Source of the DNA: Candidatus Oscillochloris fontis
Lineage (GTDB): Bacteria; Chloroflexota; Chloroflexia; Chloroflexales; Chloroflexaceae
NCBI RefSeq assembly: GCF_004138135.1
Contig: NZ_RYFD01000001.1
Span: forward strand, 186,001 to 250,000
DNA: 64,000 bases
Reading direction: 5' to 3'
Shown piece by piece: positions 16,320 to 24,287 of the stretch. Both the position numbers and the translations under genes were made by a program. Positions within the stretch are counted from its first letter, which is position 1; each line of letters starts with the position of its first letter. The notes under the pieces are model-generated. The model had not been told where the DNA came from. It saw only the letters and a list, made by a program, of their open reading frames with translations, and did no database searches.

Positions 16320-18041
16320 ATGGACAAACCCTGGTTCGCATTCTATGAGAAGGGCGTACCGCAAACAATCAGCTATCAGAGTGTGACAATCAGTGATGTG
16401 TTAGCTGAGACCGCCCGTGCATTCCCGGAAACCATCGCGACCAACTTCGTCCTGCGTTATATGCTGGGCGGGCGTTTTACGGTTGGTGGCAAGGTGACGT
16501 ATCGCAAGCTGAATGAGCAGGTAGATCGCATGGCAACTGCGCTCTACCAACTCGGTGTGCGCAAGGGTGATCGGGTAGCGGTGATGTTACCAAATTCGCC
16601 GCACTATATCATTTCCTTCTTTGCTGCGATGCGTCTGGGTGCGATTGTGGTGAATGTCAATCCGACCTACACCAGTCGTGAGTTGCAACACCAACTTGAA
16701 GATTGTGGAGCGGAGACGATTATTCTGCTCAACCTCTTCTGGCCGCGTTTGCGTGAGATTCGCCCAGAGACCAAAGTCAAGCGAGTCATTGTCGCGCATG
16801 TCTTCGATACCCTTGGTTTTCCTTCCAAACTGTTGGTGAAGATTACCCAGAAGAAGACACCTGAGTGGGTTGATGTGAACCCTGAGCAGGACATCTTCTT
16901 CTTTGAGACGCTGCTGAACCAGTATGGGCCGACACCTCCCAAGGTGAATATTGATGTCCATGATGTGGCACTTTTCCAGTATACGGGAGGGACGACGGGC
17001 TTACCCAAGGCGGCGATGCTGACCCATTACAACCTGATGGCGAATGTGCAGCAGGTTGGTGCATGGTTGGTGAGTGGGCATCGCGGCCATGAGAAGATGA
17101 TGGCCGCGATTCCCTTCTTTCATGTCTATGGCATGACGGTGGCCATGCTCTACAGTGTCTATATGGCCGCCGAGATCATCATCGTGCCCAACCCGCGCCC
17201 GATTGATAATGTGATGACGATCATGCAGAAGGAGCGCGCTACGCTCTTTCCGGGTGTGCCGGCCATGTATATCGGCATCATCAACCACCCCAAGGTCGCC
17301 GAGTATGATCTGCGTAGCATCAAGGCGTGTATCTCCGGCTCAGCACCCTTGCCGATGGAGGTGCAGGAGCGCTTTGGTGAGGTGACGGGTGGGCGACTCG
17401 TTGAGGGCTTTGGGATGACCGAATGTAGCCCGGTGGCGCTGGTCAACCCGGTCTATGGCACGCGCAAGGCGGGCAGTATTGGCATCCCGGCACCAGACAC
17501 TGACGCCAAAATCATTAATTTGGAGACGGGGGTAGAGATCCCACTGGGGAGCGAGGAACAGGGCGAGTTGTGCGTGCGTGGCCCGCAGGTGATGAAGGGC
17601 TACTGGAATCGCCCCGATGAGACGGCGCTGACGGTGGATGCTGATGGCTGGTTGCACACTGGCGACATCTGTAAGTCGGACAGCGACGGCTACTTCTATG
17701 TTGTGGATCGCAAGAAGGACATGATCATCGCCAGTGGTTTCAAGGTGCTACCGCGTGATGTGGAAGAGGTACTCTTCATGCATCCCAAGGTGATGGAGGC
17801 GGTAGTCGTGGGGGTGCCGAATCCGGCCCGTGGCGACGATACCGTCAAGGCGTTTGTGGTCGTGAAGCCGGGCGAAAACCCGACGGTGGAAGAGATCCGC
17901 GAGTTCTGCAAGTTGCACTTGGCGCCCTACAAGGTGCCCCGCGAGATCGAATTCCGCGCCGAGTTGCCCAAGACGATGGTGGGCAAGGTGTTGCGGCGGG
18001 TTCTGCTGGATGAGGAGAAGGCCAAGCAGAAGGCGAAATAG
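16320..18041 (+). CDS. fadD: Long-chain fatty acid--CoA ligase (AMP-forming)
   Basis: 573-residue member of the ANL superfamily, activating a carboxylic acid, probably a long-chain fatty acid, to its CoA thioester. P-loop-like motif YTGGTTGLPKAAMLTHYNL (about residues 220-238), the A5 motif VEGFGMTECSPV, the A7/A8 region GWLHTGDICKSD and DGYFYVVDRKKDMIIASGFK, and the C-terminal catalytic Lys in LPKTMVGKVLRR are all present. ATG 16320 follows AAGGAGGTGCC, a near-perfect ribosome binding site; the longer frame from GTG 16254 is not preferred. Substrate is inferred from overall similarity to FadD. Confidence 0.9.
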   Translation: MDKPWFAFYEKGVPQTISYQSVTISDVLAETARAFPETIATNFVLRYMLGGRFTVGGKVTYRKLNEQVDRMATALYQLGVRKGDRVAVMLPNSPHYIISFFAAMRLGAIVVNVNPTYTSRELQHQLEDCGAETIILLNLFWPRLREIRPETKVKRVIVAHVFDTLGFPSKLLVKITQKKTPEWVDVNPEQDIFFFETLLNQYGPTPPKVNIDVHDVALFQYTGGTTGLPKAAMLTHYNLMANVQQVGAWLVSGHRGHEKMMAAIPFFHVYGMTVAMLYSVYMAAEIIIVPNPRPIDNVMTIMQKERATLFPGVPAMYIGIINHPKVAEYDLRSIKACISGSAPLPMEVQERFGEVTGGRLVEGFGMTECSPVALVNPVYGTRKAGSIGIPAPDTDAKIINLETGVEIPLGSEEQGELCVRGPQVMKGYWNRPDETALTVDADGWLHTGDICKSDSDGYFYVVDRKKDMIIASGFKVLPRDVEEVLFMHPKVMEAVVVGVPNPARGDDTVKAFVVVKPGENPTVEEIREFCKLHLAPYKVPREIEFRAELPKTMVGKVLRRVLLDEEKAKQKAK

Positions 18042-18082
18042 GCTTATTGGGGCGGGGCGCGCTATAATGCGCCACCTACGTA

Positions 18083-18206
18083 ATGTTCACGCTTGGGGTA
18101 CACAAAGTTCTCGTATTGACGCTAAGGCGCCAAGACGCAAAGGTTATATTGAAGGCTTTGCGTCTTGGCGTTTTGGCGTCAAACTTTAGATGCTAGGAAC
18201 AGTGCA
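18083..18206. repeat. MITE-like CTGTTCAC element, copy B
   Basis: Left end ATGTTCACGC, core TTGACGCTAAGGCGCCAAGA against TTGGCGTTTTGGCGTCAA, right end AGGAACAGTGCAG. Sits between two convergent genes. Ends are more degenerate than in copies C and E. Confidence 0.8.
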
Positions 18207-18215
18207 GCTACGCCC

Positions 18216-18653
18216 CTACTCCTTCACATGCACCACTTGGATCTGGGTGTCGCCCGCGAGCATACTGAGCGTGGTGGTGACGATGGAGATGACGAGACCA
18301 CCAAAAAAGGCGGGCCAGAAGCCATAAACGTGGAAGGCGATGTTGAGCTGATCGGCGAGCGCCGAGGTCATGCCGAGCATCACCGCGTTGATGACCAGCC
18401 CGAACATGCCCAGGGTCAGGATGACCAACGGGCAGGTGAGCATATAGATCAGCGGGCGCAGTAGGGCATTGAGCAGCCCAAAGACGAGTGCCACCACGCC
18501 GATCTGCCAGCCGGGGCCACTAAACTCAATGCCGGGAACAATCCAGACCGCCGCGAAGATGGCGAGGCTGCTGATCAGCCAACGCAGGGTGAGGCGCTGC
18601 CATGGGGGGCGCGGGTTGGTTGGGGGGATTGGCGGTATGGGTGGGTATTGCAT
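18216..18653 (-). CDS. Phage-holin-4-like membrane protein
   Basis: 145 residues with a proline-rich N terminus (PPIPPIPPTNPRPP) and four hydrophobic helices. LRWLISSLAIFAAVWIVPGI and VFGLLNALLRPLIYMLTCPL with LGMFGLVINAVMLGMTSALA match the four-helix family PF04020 (phage_holin_4_2), widespread in bacterial chromosomes and not necessarily phage-related. Role unknown; the name reflects fold only. It is convergent with the ligase gene. Confidence 0.8.
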   Translation of the reverse strand: MQYPPIPPIPPTNPRPPWQRLTLRWLISSLAIFAAVWIVPGIEFSGPGWQIGVVALVFGLLNALLRPLIYMLTCPLVILTLGMFGLVINAVMLGMTSALADQLNIAFHVYGFWPAFFGGLVISIVTTTLSMLAGDTQIQVVHVKE

Positions 18654-18810
18654 AGGTGTCTCCGTCTCTATGATACTATATGTGGCAATGACTTGTCTGC
18701 CTCCGGCGGGTGGGGAGCGGCGCGGTGGCTGAGCTTGTCGAAGCCACCGTGCCCTATTTCAGTACTTTGGGGCTTGTCCCCAATACAATTGGGTAGGATA
18801 GGATACACCG

Positions 18811-19587
18811 ATGACCACACAGACGCAAACCATCTTCGCCCAGGTAGCGCGGAGCGCCGAAGCGGATGGTAAGGCGGCATATTTTCGGTTACATCGCCAC
18901 CGTTTTGCGGCGATGTTGCAGGCGATCAAGGCTGCGCCGGGGGCGCAGGTGTTAGAGGTGGGGGTGACTCCCGGCCACTTCACCGAGTTGCTGGTGCAGT
19001 CGGGTTACCGGGTGAGTGGTGCCGATCTTGATCCCTTTACGCGCAAGGCGCTCTGGGATCGCTTGGGGGTGGAGGTGCGCCAGGTACACTTGGAGCGTGA
19101 GGCATTGCCCTTCCCCGACAATAGTTTTGATCAGGTGGTCTTCTCCGAGGTGATCGAGCATCTGGTCTACTCGCCGCTGCCGGTGCTGCGCGAGTTTCGG
19201 CGCGTGCTGCGTCCGGGTGGGCGCGTGCTGATCACCACCCCGAATGAACTCTACTTCAAGAGCCGGATGCGCGGGATTCTGCGCATGCTGCTCTGGCAGA
19301 GCCTGCTCACCCGCGAGGAGTTCCGCCACCAGATGTTGTTGGAGGGTGAGCAGCGCTACACCACCCACAGCCGCACCTATACGATGGGTGAACTGACCTG
19401 GTTGGTGGAGCAGGCAGGCTTTCGGGTGGTGCGCCACCAGTACGAAGCACCTTGGGAGAAGGTGGGCTTGGAGGCGGGGCGCGTGCGGCGGCATCCGCTG
19501 CGGGTGCTGGTGAAGGGGGCGTTCTATGTGTTGACGACTCTGATTCCGCCGACGCGATCTATGCTGCTGGTTGTTGGCGAGAAGTAG
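18811..19587 (+). CDS. Class I SAM-dependent methyltransferase
   Basis: 258 residues. Motif I is VLEVGVTPGHFTELL (about residues 50-64; a variant of the usual ExGxGxG), motif II VSGADLD, and the post-motif region FDQVVFSEVIEHLVYSPLPV is the type-11 methyltransferase pattern (Methyltransf_11) with the EVIEHL signature. RRVLRPGGRVLITTPNE follows. Substrate cannot be read from the sequence. It precedes a tRNA gene and is not obviously in an operon. Confidence 0.85.
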   Translation: MTTQTQTIFAQVARSAEADGKAAYFRLHRHRFAAMLQAIKAAPGAQVLEVGVTPGHFTELLVQSGYRVSGADLDPFTRKALWDRLGVEVRQVHLEREALPFPDNSFDQVVFSEVIEHLVYSPLPVLREFRRVLRPGGRVLITTPNELYFKSRMRGILRMLLWQSLLTREEFRHQMLLEGEQRYTTHSRTYTMGELTWLVEQAGFRVVRHQYEAPWEKVGLEAGRVRRHPLRVLVKGAFYVLTTLIPPTRSMLLVVGEK

Positions 19588-19601
19588 CAGTATGGTATAA
19601 T
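19574..19601 (+). promoter_or_regulatory. Promoter of the tRNA gene
   Basis: TTGGCG (-35-like, 19574) and a perfect TATAAT (19596-19601) with a 16-base spacer; the tRNA begins nine bases after the -10 box. The -35 element overlaps the end of the methyltransferase gene. Confidence 0.6.
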
Positions 19602-19610
19602 TCTGGGTGG

Positions 19611-19685
19611 GGGCCGCTAGCTCAACGGCAGAGCACTCGGCTCATAACCGACGGGTTCTGGGTTCGAATCCCGGGCGGCCCACCA
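19611..19685 (+). tRNA. tRNA with CAU anticodon (Met or Ile2)
   Basis: Cloverleaf read by eye: acceptor GGGCCGC/GCGGCCC, D arm GCTC-AACGGCA-GAGC, anticodon loop CTCATAA with anticodon CAT, T arm CTGGG-TTCGAAT-CCCGG, then A and encoded CCA. The base pair 27-43 is a C-C mismatch. The first acceptor pair is G-C, so it is not a typical initiator. CAU is shared by elongator Met and lysidine-modified Ile2 tRNAs, and I cannot separate these with confidence. Confidence 0.9.
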
Positions 19686-19691
19686 GGAGTT

Positions 19692-19740
19692 TGCAAGATG
19701 CGCGATGCAAAATTGAACATTTTGCATCGCGCATCTTGCA
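19692..19740 (+). terminator. Terminator after the tRNA gene
   Basis: Perfect 20-base arms GCAAGATGCGCGATGCAAAA and complement around TTGAACA, followed by TGTTGTTTTG. It starts six bases after the encoded CCA and ends about 20 bases before the next gene. Confidence 0.75.
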
Positions 19741-19760
19741 TGTTGTTTTGAAGGGAATGT

Positions 19761-21293
19761 ATGGCACAACCAGATGTGATCGTGATCGGCGGCGGGTTGG
19801 CGGGGCTGACGGCGGCATTGCATCTGGCAGAGGCGGGGGTGCGCCCGCTGCTGCTCGAGTCGGATGTGCGTGTGGGTGGACGGCTGGCGGGGGCCGAGAC
19901 GGAGACGCTGGAGATGGGCGGGCGCAGTTGGGAGTTCCCCGCTGAGCATGGTATCCATGCGCTGTGGGGGCAGTACCACAATGTGCGCGCCATGTTGGAT
20001 CGCCACGGGATTGCGGCGGCACGCACGTATGCGCGCTACGAAGAGTGGGCGCACGCGAAGGGGAGTCGGGTGCTGCGCGCCGAGGCGGGTAGCGCGGTGC
20101 GGCGCAGTTTTATCCCGGCTCCGTTCCACTATATTGGGCTGCTCTTTCGCCCGACCTTCCTGCGTATGCTGACCCTGGCCGATCTGATCGGGTTGCCACG
20201 GGTGACCGGCAGCATCTATCTGGCGCTGGCCTATGATCCGCTGTGCGAGGAGATTGATTTTGGCGCGCGCACGGTGGCGGGGTTGTTCGACGGCTGGCCG
20301 CCGAGTCTGCGCGCCTTCATCACCGCGCTGATGCGCAGTGGTTTGGCGGCGCAGCCCGAAGAGGTGCCGCTGGCGGGCTTTCTGGCCTTCCTACGTTTTT
20401 ACACCCTGCTGCGGCGCGATGCCTGGGCGTTCGAGTATCTGCCCGATGATTCGGCGGCGGCGGTGATCGATCCGTTGGCGGCGGCGATTCAGACACGTGG
20501 AGGCGAAATACGCCTGAATACCGCAGCCACTAAGTTGGAGCGCACACCCACGGGTTGGCGGGTGCGCTGGACGTGTGGGGAGGAACAGGGCGAGAGCGAG
20601 GCATCCCAGATTATCGTGGCGCTCGATGCAGCGGCGGCGAAGGGGCTACTCACCGGCAGCCCGGCCACCGCACCGGCAGCGGAGCAACTCATCTGGCCGA
20701 CATGTCTGGATACCGGCGTGGTGCGGCTCTGGTTCTCGCGGGCACCCAACACCACGGCGGAGTCGGGGGTGTGTAGTGGCGACATGACGATTGATAACTA
20801 CTTCTGGCTGCACCGCTTCCAGCGTGGGGTGGCCGAGTGGCACGCGGCCACCGGGGCAACCGTGGTCGAGATGCACATCTACGGCCCGCCCGACGTGCTG
20901 GCCCAGCCCGATGCGGCGCTGATTGCCCAGGCCGCCAACGACATCCAGCGCATCTACCCGGAGTTGCGCGGCCACCTGATCCACCAGACGATGCGCCGCA
21001 ACCCGCCCAGCCACACCCGCTTTGGGGCGGCGAGCGGCCCCAAGCATCTGGGGGTGGCGAGTTTGTGGCCGGGGATCTCGTGCTGTGGCGATTGGGTGGG
21101 CTACCAGCACCCCTCGCTCTTCCTGGAGCGGGCATGTGTCACCGGGATTGCCGCAGCGGCGCGGGTACTGGACGCGATGGATCGCCCGACCCCGCAGGTG
21201 CTGGCGGCAACCCCGGCGGAGGCTCCGGCGCGGGCGGTGGAGTGGGCGTTGCGCCAGGTGCGCAAGGCGGTGGCACGGCGTCATACCACATAA
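19761..21293 (+). CDS. FAD-dependent amine-oxidase-type oxidoreductase
   Basis: 510 residues. N-terminal dinucleotide-binding motif VIVIGGGLAGLTAALHLAEAG and GGRLAGAE, then EMGGRSWEFPAEHGIHALWG and QYHNVRAML; the C terminus has the FAD-binding pattern (CCGDWVGYQHPSLFLERACV, TGIAAA). The overall pattern resembles carotenoid desaturase and aromatic-ring carotene enzymes (CrtI/CrtU/CruE-like), plausible in a carotenoid-rich phototroph, but other FAD oxidoreductases share these motifs. AAGGGA precedes the ATG. It has no obvious pathway neighbours. Confidence 0.8.
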   Translation: MAQPDVIVIGGGLAGLTAALHLAEAGVRPLLLESDVRVGGRLAGAETETLEMGGRSWEFPAEHGIHALWGQYHNVRAMLDRHGIAAARTYARYEEWAHAKGSRVLRAEAGSAVRRSFIPAPFHYIGLLFRPTFLRMLTLADLIGLPRVTGSIYLALAYDPLCEEIDFGARTVAGLFDGWPPSLRAFITALMRSGLAAQPEEVPLAGFLAFLRFYTLLRRDAWAFEYLPDDSAAAVIDPLAAAIQTRGGEIRLNTAATKLERTPTGWRVRWTCGEEQGESEASQIIVALDAAAAKGLLTGSPATAPAAEQLIWPTCLDTGVVRLWFSRAPNTTAESGVCSGDMTIDNYFWLHRFQRGVAEWHAATGATVVEMHIYGPPDVLAQPDAALIAQAANDIQRIYPELRGHLIHQTMRRNPPSHTRFGAASGPKHLGVASLWPGISCCGDWVGYQHPSLFLERACVTGIAAAARVLDAMDRPTPQVLAATPAEAPARAVEWALRQVRKAVARRHTT

Positions 21294-21298
21294 TGTAA

Positions 21299-21436
21299 CC
21301 GTTCACGATGGGGGTAAACGGATTATCATTCCTACGCAAAACGACAGCTTGACGCAAAGGCGCGAAGACGCAAAGGTTTTATTGAAGGCTTTGCGCCTTT
21401 GCGTCAAAATCTTGATGTTCGGGGCAGTGTGAACAG
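21299..21436. repeat. MITE-like CTGTTCAC element, copy C
   Basis: Left end CCGTTCACGATGGGG, core TTGACGCAAAGGCGCGAAGA against GCGCCTTTGCGTCAA, right end GTGTGAACAGC. Very close to copy A in the left flank (ATGGGG-TAAACGG). Confidence 0.85.
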
Positions 21437-21589
21437 CTACGTTAGACTATCGAGAGGATGGGGGATATGCAAATTGGGGGATAAAGAGGTTCCCGTGAAA
21501 TAGTGATGACGGGTTCAACGTACTCGCTGAAGATGCCAATGACACCGATCTTTCGACCACCCGCTTAGTCGTATTATACCACAAACTGT

Positions 21590-21796
21590 TTACTCAACAC
21601 GACTTGTGCTTGACTCCGCTAAAATGAGATCAGGTGGAAGTATTGGGTATGCATGTGCCTCGTAGACCTCAATCAGAGTTACCAACATATCAAGAATATC
21701 ACCTTCAAGAGTGTTTGGTTGTGCATTGAATAAATAATCTACGAGATTAAGAGCATTCTGATAATCTACATCGTTTCTGATTGGTCGGATATTCAT
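21590..21796 (-). pseudogene. Truncated HigA-like antitoxin
   Basis: 68 residues: MNIRPIRNDVDYQNALNLVD, then NTLEGDILDMLVTLIEVYEA and HAYPILPPD. This matches the N-terminal region of HigA-type antitoxins, which normally continue through a helix-turn-helix domain to about 120 residues. Here the frame ends as DLILAESSTSRVE at a TAA and I find no HTH remnant in the following 150 bases. No HigB toxin is adjacent. AAGGGT precedes the ATG, so a short product may still be made; it may be a remnant. Confidence 0.6.
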
Positions 21797-21865
21797 AGTT
21801 AGTGACCCTTATTGCATTCCTATAACCCCTACCAGTATAAGATGTTCACTCTCTGGGATCAAGAC

Positions 21866-22864
21866 ATGACACGCCCCCCCATCTCTGCGGTGATCCCGAC
21901 ATGGAACGGGCTGCGCTACCTTCCGGCATGCCTGATGGCTCTGCGTGCCCAATTGGGGCCGCAGGATGAGATTGTGTTGGTGGATAACGCCTCGCGGGAT
22001 GGGGCGGGGGCGTGGGCGCGGCGCTATGCGCCGGATGTGCGCGTGGTGGCGTTGCCGACGAACCTGGGGTTTGCGGGCGGTACCAACGCGGGCATCCGGG
22101 CGGCACGCGGTGAACTGCTGCTGCTGATCAACGACGATGCGCTGGCTGAGCCGGGGTGTGTCGCGGCGCTATGGGCGGCGCTGCGCGAGTCGCCCTCGGC
22201 GGGCGCGGCAGCCGGGGCGCTCGTCTTCAGCCGCCGCCCGGATCGGGTGGCCTCGGCGGGGATTCGCTTCCAGGCGGATGGTGTGGCCACCGACATGCAT
22301 ATCGGGCTCCCCGTGGCGGAATTGCCACAGGAACCCCAGCCCATTTTCGGCGCGAGTGGCGGGTTGGCGTTGCTGCGGCGGCGCATGCTGGATGATGTGG
22401 GCCTGTTTGCCGAAGAGTTCTTTAGTTATTTGGAAGATGTGGATCTGGCGTGGCGGGCGCGGCTACGCGGCTGGGATGCGGTGTTGGCGGGTGGGGCACG
22501 CGCACGCCATGTCTACTCGGCCACAGGTGGACAGGGTAGCCCGTTCAAGCAGGCGCTGCTGGGGCGCAACCGGGTGCGGGTGTTGGTGCGCGTCTTGCCA
22601 ACCCCGATCTTGCGCGATCTGTTGCCCGCCATCCTGCGCTATGATCTGCTCGCGGTGGGGTATGCGCTGCTGCGCGGGCAGGCGGCGATGGTGCGCGGGC
22701 GAGTGGCGGGGCTACGCGAGATGCCGCGTCTGTTGGCGCAGCGGCGGGTCATCCAGGCGGGGCGTAGCGTGCCAGTGGGGGAGTTGGTGCGCTGGATCGA
22801 GCCAGCCCCTTCGCCCGTGGAGGCGCTGCGGTTGCAGCGCAGGTTGCAGGCGTTGTTGGCGTAG
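21866..22864 (+). CDS. Glycosyltransferase family 2
   Basis: 332 residues. GT-A fold of the rhamnosyltransferase/WbbL type: SAVIPTWNGLRYLPACLMAL at the N terminus, nucleotide-sugar region DEIVLVDNASRDG, NLGFAGGTNAGIRAARGELL with LINDDA (DxD-like metal site), and FGASGGLALLRRRMLDDVGL then DVDLAWRARLRGW. It probably adds a sugar to a surface polysaccharide or lipid. ATG 21866 is preferred over an upstream ATG at 21812 because conserved sequence begins there. Confidence 0.85.
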   Translation: MTRPPISAVIPTWNGLRYLPACLMALRAQLGPQDEIVLVDNASRDGAGAWARRYAPDVRVVALPTNLGFAGGTNAGIRAARGELLLLINDDALAEPGCVAALWAALRESPSAGAAAGALVFSRRPDRVASAGIRFQADGVATDMHIGLPVAELPQEPQPIFGASGGLALLRRRMLDDVGLFAEEFFSYLEDVDLAWRARLRGWDAVLAGGARARHVYSATGGQGSPFKQALLGRNRVRVLVRVLPTPILRDLLPAILRYDLLAVGYALLRGQAAMVRGRVAGLREMPRLLAQRRVIQAGRSVPVGELVRWIEPAPSPVEALRLQRRLQALLA

Positions 22865-22909
22865 CTAAGGTGCTATACTGGCAGTATCTCAACGCACAGG
22901 AGACAGCCC

Positions 22910-23497
22910 ATGACCATGCAACCCATACGCATCTGGTCATCAGAGGAGTATCTGGCCTTTGAGCGTACCAGTGAGGTCAAACATACCTTTTTTGATGGTG
23001 TTATTGTCGCTATGGCAGGCGCAAGTGCGGCCCACAATATTATTACGGCCAATATTGTTGCCAGCCTGCATTTTCAAGTTCGGCAGCGCAACTGTACTGT
23101 CTTCCCAAGCGATATGCGGCTAAAAATAGAAACGACTCGCACCTACACCTACCCCGATATTATGGTTGTCTGTGGCGATATTCAATATGCCCACGAAGCG
23201 CAAGATACGCTAGAAAATCCTACGGTTATTATCGAAGTACTCTCGCCTTCAACCGAAATCTATGATCGGGGGAAGAAGGCTCAAATCTATCGGACTATTC
23301 CTTCACTGCAAGAATATCTCCTCGTTGCCCAAGATGGCCAGCATGTTGAACATTTTGTCCGCTATGCTGAGCATCAGTGGCTGTTTACCGAATGTGCCGA
23401 TGCTCAAACCCCGATCATGCTTCCATCAATTGAGTGTACACTGCTGTTTGAGGATATTTACGCCAAAGTTCCCCCATCTTCTCCGGCGCAAGGCTGA
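22910..23497 (+). CDS. Uma2 family protein (PD-(D/E)XK fold)
   Basis: 195 residues of the Uma2/DUF820 family, a putative nuclease fold very abundant in Chloroflexota and cyanobacteria. Visible: EEYLAFERTSEVKHTFFDGV, SDMRLKIETTRTYTYPDIMV (catalytic PD), and NPTVIIEVLSPSTEIYDRGK (the E-x-L/K strand) with KAQIYRTIPSLQEYLLV. Cellular role unknown. TATACT at about 22874 and AGGAGA before the ATG support independent expression. Lower GC than neighbours. Confidence 0.9.
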   Translation: MTMQPIRIWSSEEYLAFERTSEVKHTFFDGVIVAMAGASAAHNIITANIVASLHFQVRQRNCTVFPSDMRLKIETTRTYTYPDIMVVCGDIQYAHEAQDTLENPTVIIEVLSPSTEIYDRGKKAQIYRTIPSLQEYLLVAQDGQHVEHFVRYAEHQWLFTECADAQTPIMLPSIECTLLFEDIYAKVPPSSPAQG

Positions 23498-23531
23498 TCC
23501 CGCCTCCTACAGATAGAATGTGCTATACTTG

Positions 23532-23550
23532 TGTAGATATTTTATCTACA
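23532..23550. promoter_or_regulatory. Operator-like palindrome before the mazEF-type pair
   Basis: Perfect inverted repeat TGTAGATA-TTT-TATCTACA overlapping the start of the transcript, just after a TATACT -10-like box at 23524. It lies 19 bases before the antitoxin ATG. Likely the antitoxin-toxin autoregulatory site, by analogy with MazE/MazF systems. Confidence 0.7.
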
Positions 23551-23568
23551 GCACTGAGGAGGTGGTAT

Positions 23569-23835
23569 ATGACGACAACAACCATCCGTGTTTCTGTAGA
23601 GATGCGTGATCTGTTACATGATTTGGCTCGTCAGACGGGCACATCTATGCAGCAGGTGCTTGAAGATGCCCTCACGCACTATCGCCGTCGCCAATTTTTG
23701 GTTGCACTCAATACGGCCTATCTTGCTGCACAAAGCGATTCAGTAACCCAGAAGGTAGAGACTGCGGAACGTGATGCATGGGATGCGACTCTCCTGGATG
23801 GCTTAGATGCACAGGAGACGTGGCATGAATCGTGA
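23569..23835 (+). CDS. Ribbon-helix-helix-like antitoxin
   Basis: 88 residues: MTTTTIRVSVEMRDLLHDLA then RQTGTSMQQVLEDAL. The N-terminal half fits a ribbon-helix-helix DNA-binding fold (alternating strand TTTTIRVSV followed by two helices) and the C-terminal half is acidic and probably binds the toxin. GAGGAGGTGG precedes the ATG at 23569. It overlaps the toxin gene by 11 bases. I would call it MazE-like by position, not by sequence identity. Confidence 0.85.
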   Translation: MTTTTIRVSVEMRDLLHDLARQTGTSMQQVLEDALTHYRRRQFLVALNTAYLAAQSDSVTQKVETAERDAWDATLLDGLDAQETWHES

Positions 23836-24172
23836 GCCATCGCGGGGAGAGATCTGGTTAGCTGATCTTAATCCTATTCGTGGGCACGAACAAACTGGAA
23901 CACGACCTGTCCTTATTGTCTCAACGGACATGTTTAATCATGGGCCTGCTGGATTGATATTCGTCTTACCTTTAACTCGAACAGATAGACATATTCCAGC
24001 GCATATTCCGATTGATCCGCCCGAAGGCGGAGTGAGCAGTCGGAGTCTGATTTTGTGTGATGGTTTGCGATCTATTTCAAAAGATCGTTTGAAGGGGAGC
24101 GCGTGGGGACGAGTTTCATTGGCAACGATGCAGCGTGTGGATGAAATACTACGCATCCTGCTCGATTTATAG
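23825..24172 (+). CDS. mazF: MazF/PemK family toxin
   Basis: 115 residues. Signature RGEIWLADLNPIRGHEQTGT, RPVLIVSTDMFN, the LPLTRTDR loop and SLILCDGLRSISKDRLKG are all typical of MazF/PemK mRNA interferases, which cleave single-stranded RNA at short sequences. The gene starts inside the antitoxin gene, the usual arrangement. It appears complete. Confidence 0.93.
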   Translation: MNREPSRGEIWLADLNPIRGHEQTGTRPVLIVSTDMFNHGPAGLIFVLPLTRTDRHIPAHIPIDPPEGGVSSRSLILCDGLRSISKDRLKGSAWGRVSLATMQRVDEILRILLDL

Positions 24173-24216
24173 ATCAACCTCCGCCCCAAGGCTGATCCCG
24201 CTCCTTCTCGCGCCCC

Positions 24217-24246
24217 TTGAGATCTGCCTGTTATAAGTGCTAGAAT
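24217..24246 (+). promoter_or_regulatory. Promoter upstream of hflX
   Basis: TTGAGA (24217-24222), 18-base spacer, TAGAAT (24241-24246). Transcription would start near 24253, downstream of the TTG at 24249, which is the only standard in-frame start before the ribosome binding site. It therefore argues against that TTG as the hflX start. Confidence 0.55.
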
Positions 24247-24287
24247 AGTTGTACCCTATTTCACACAAAGTCAAAGGAGACACGGTT

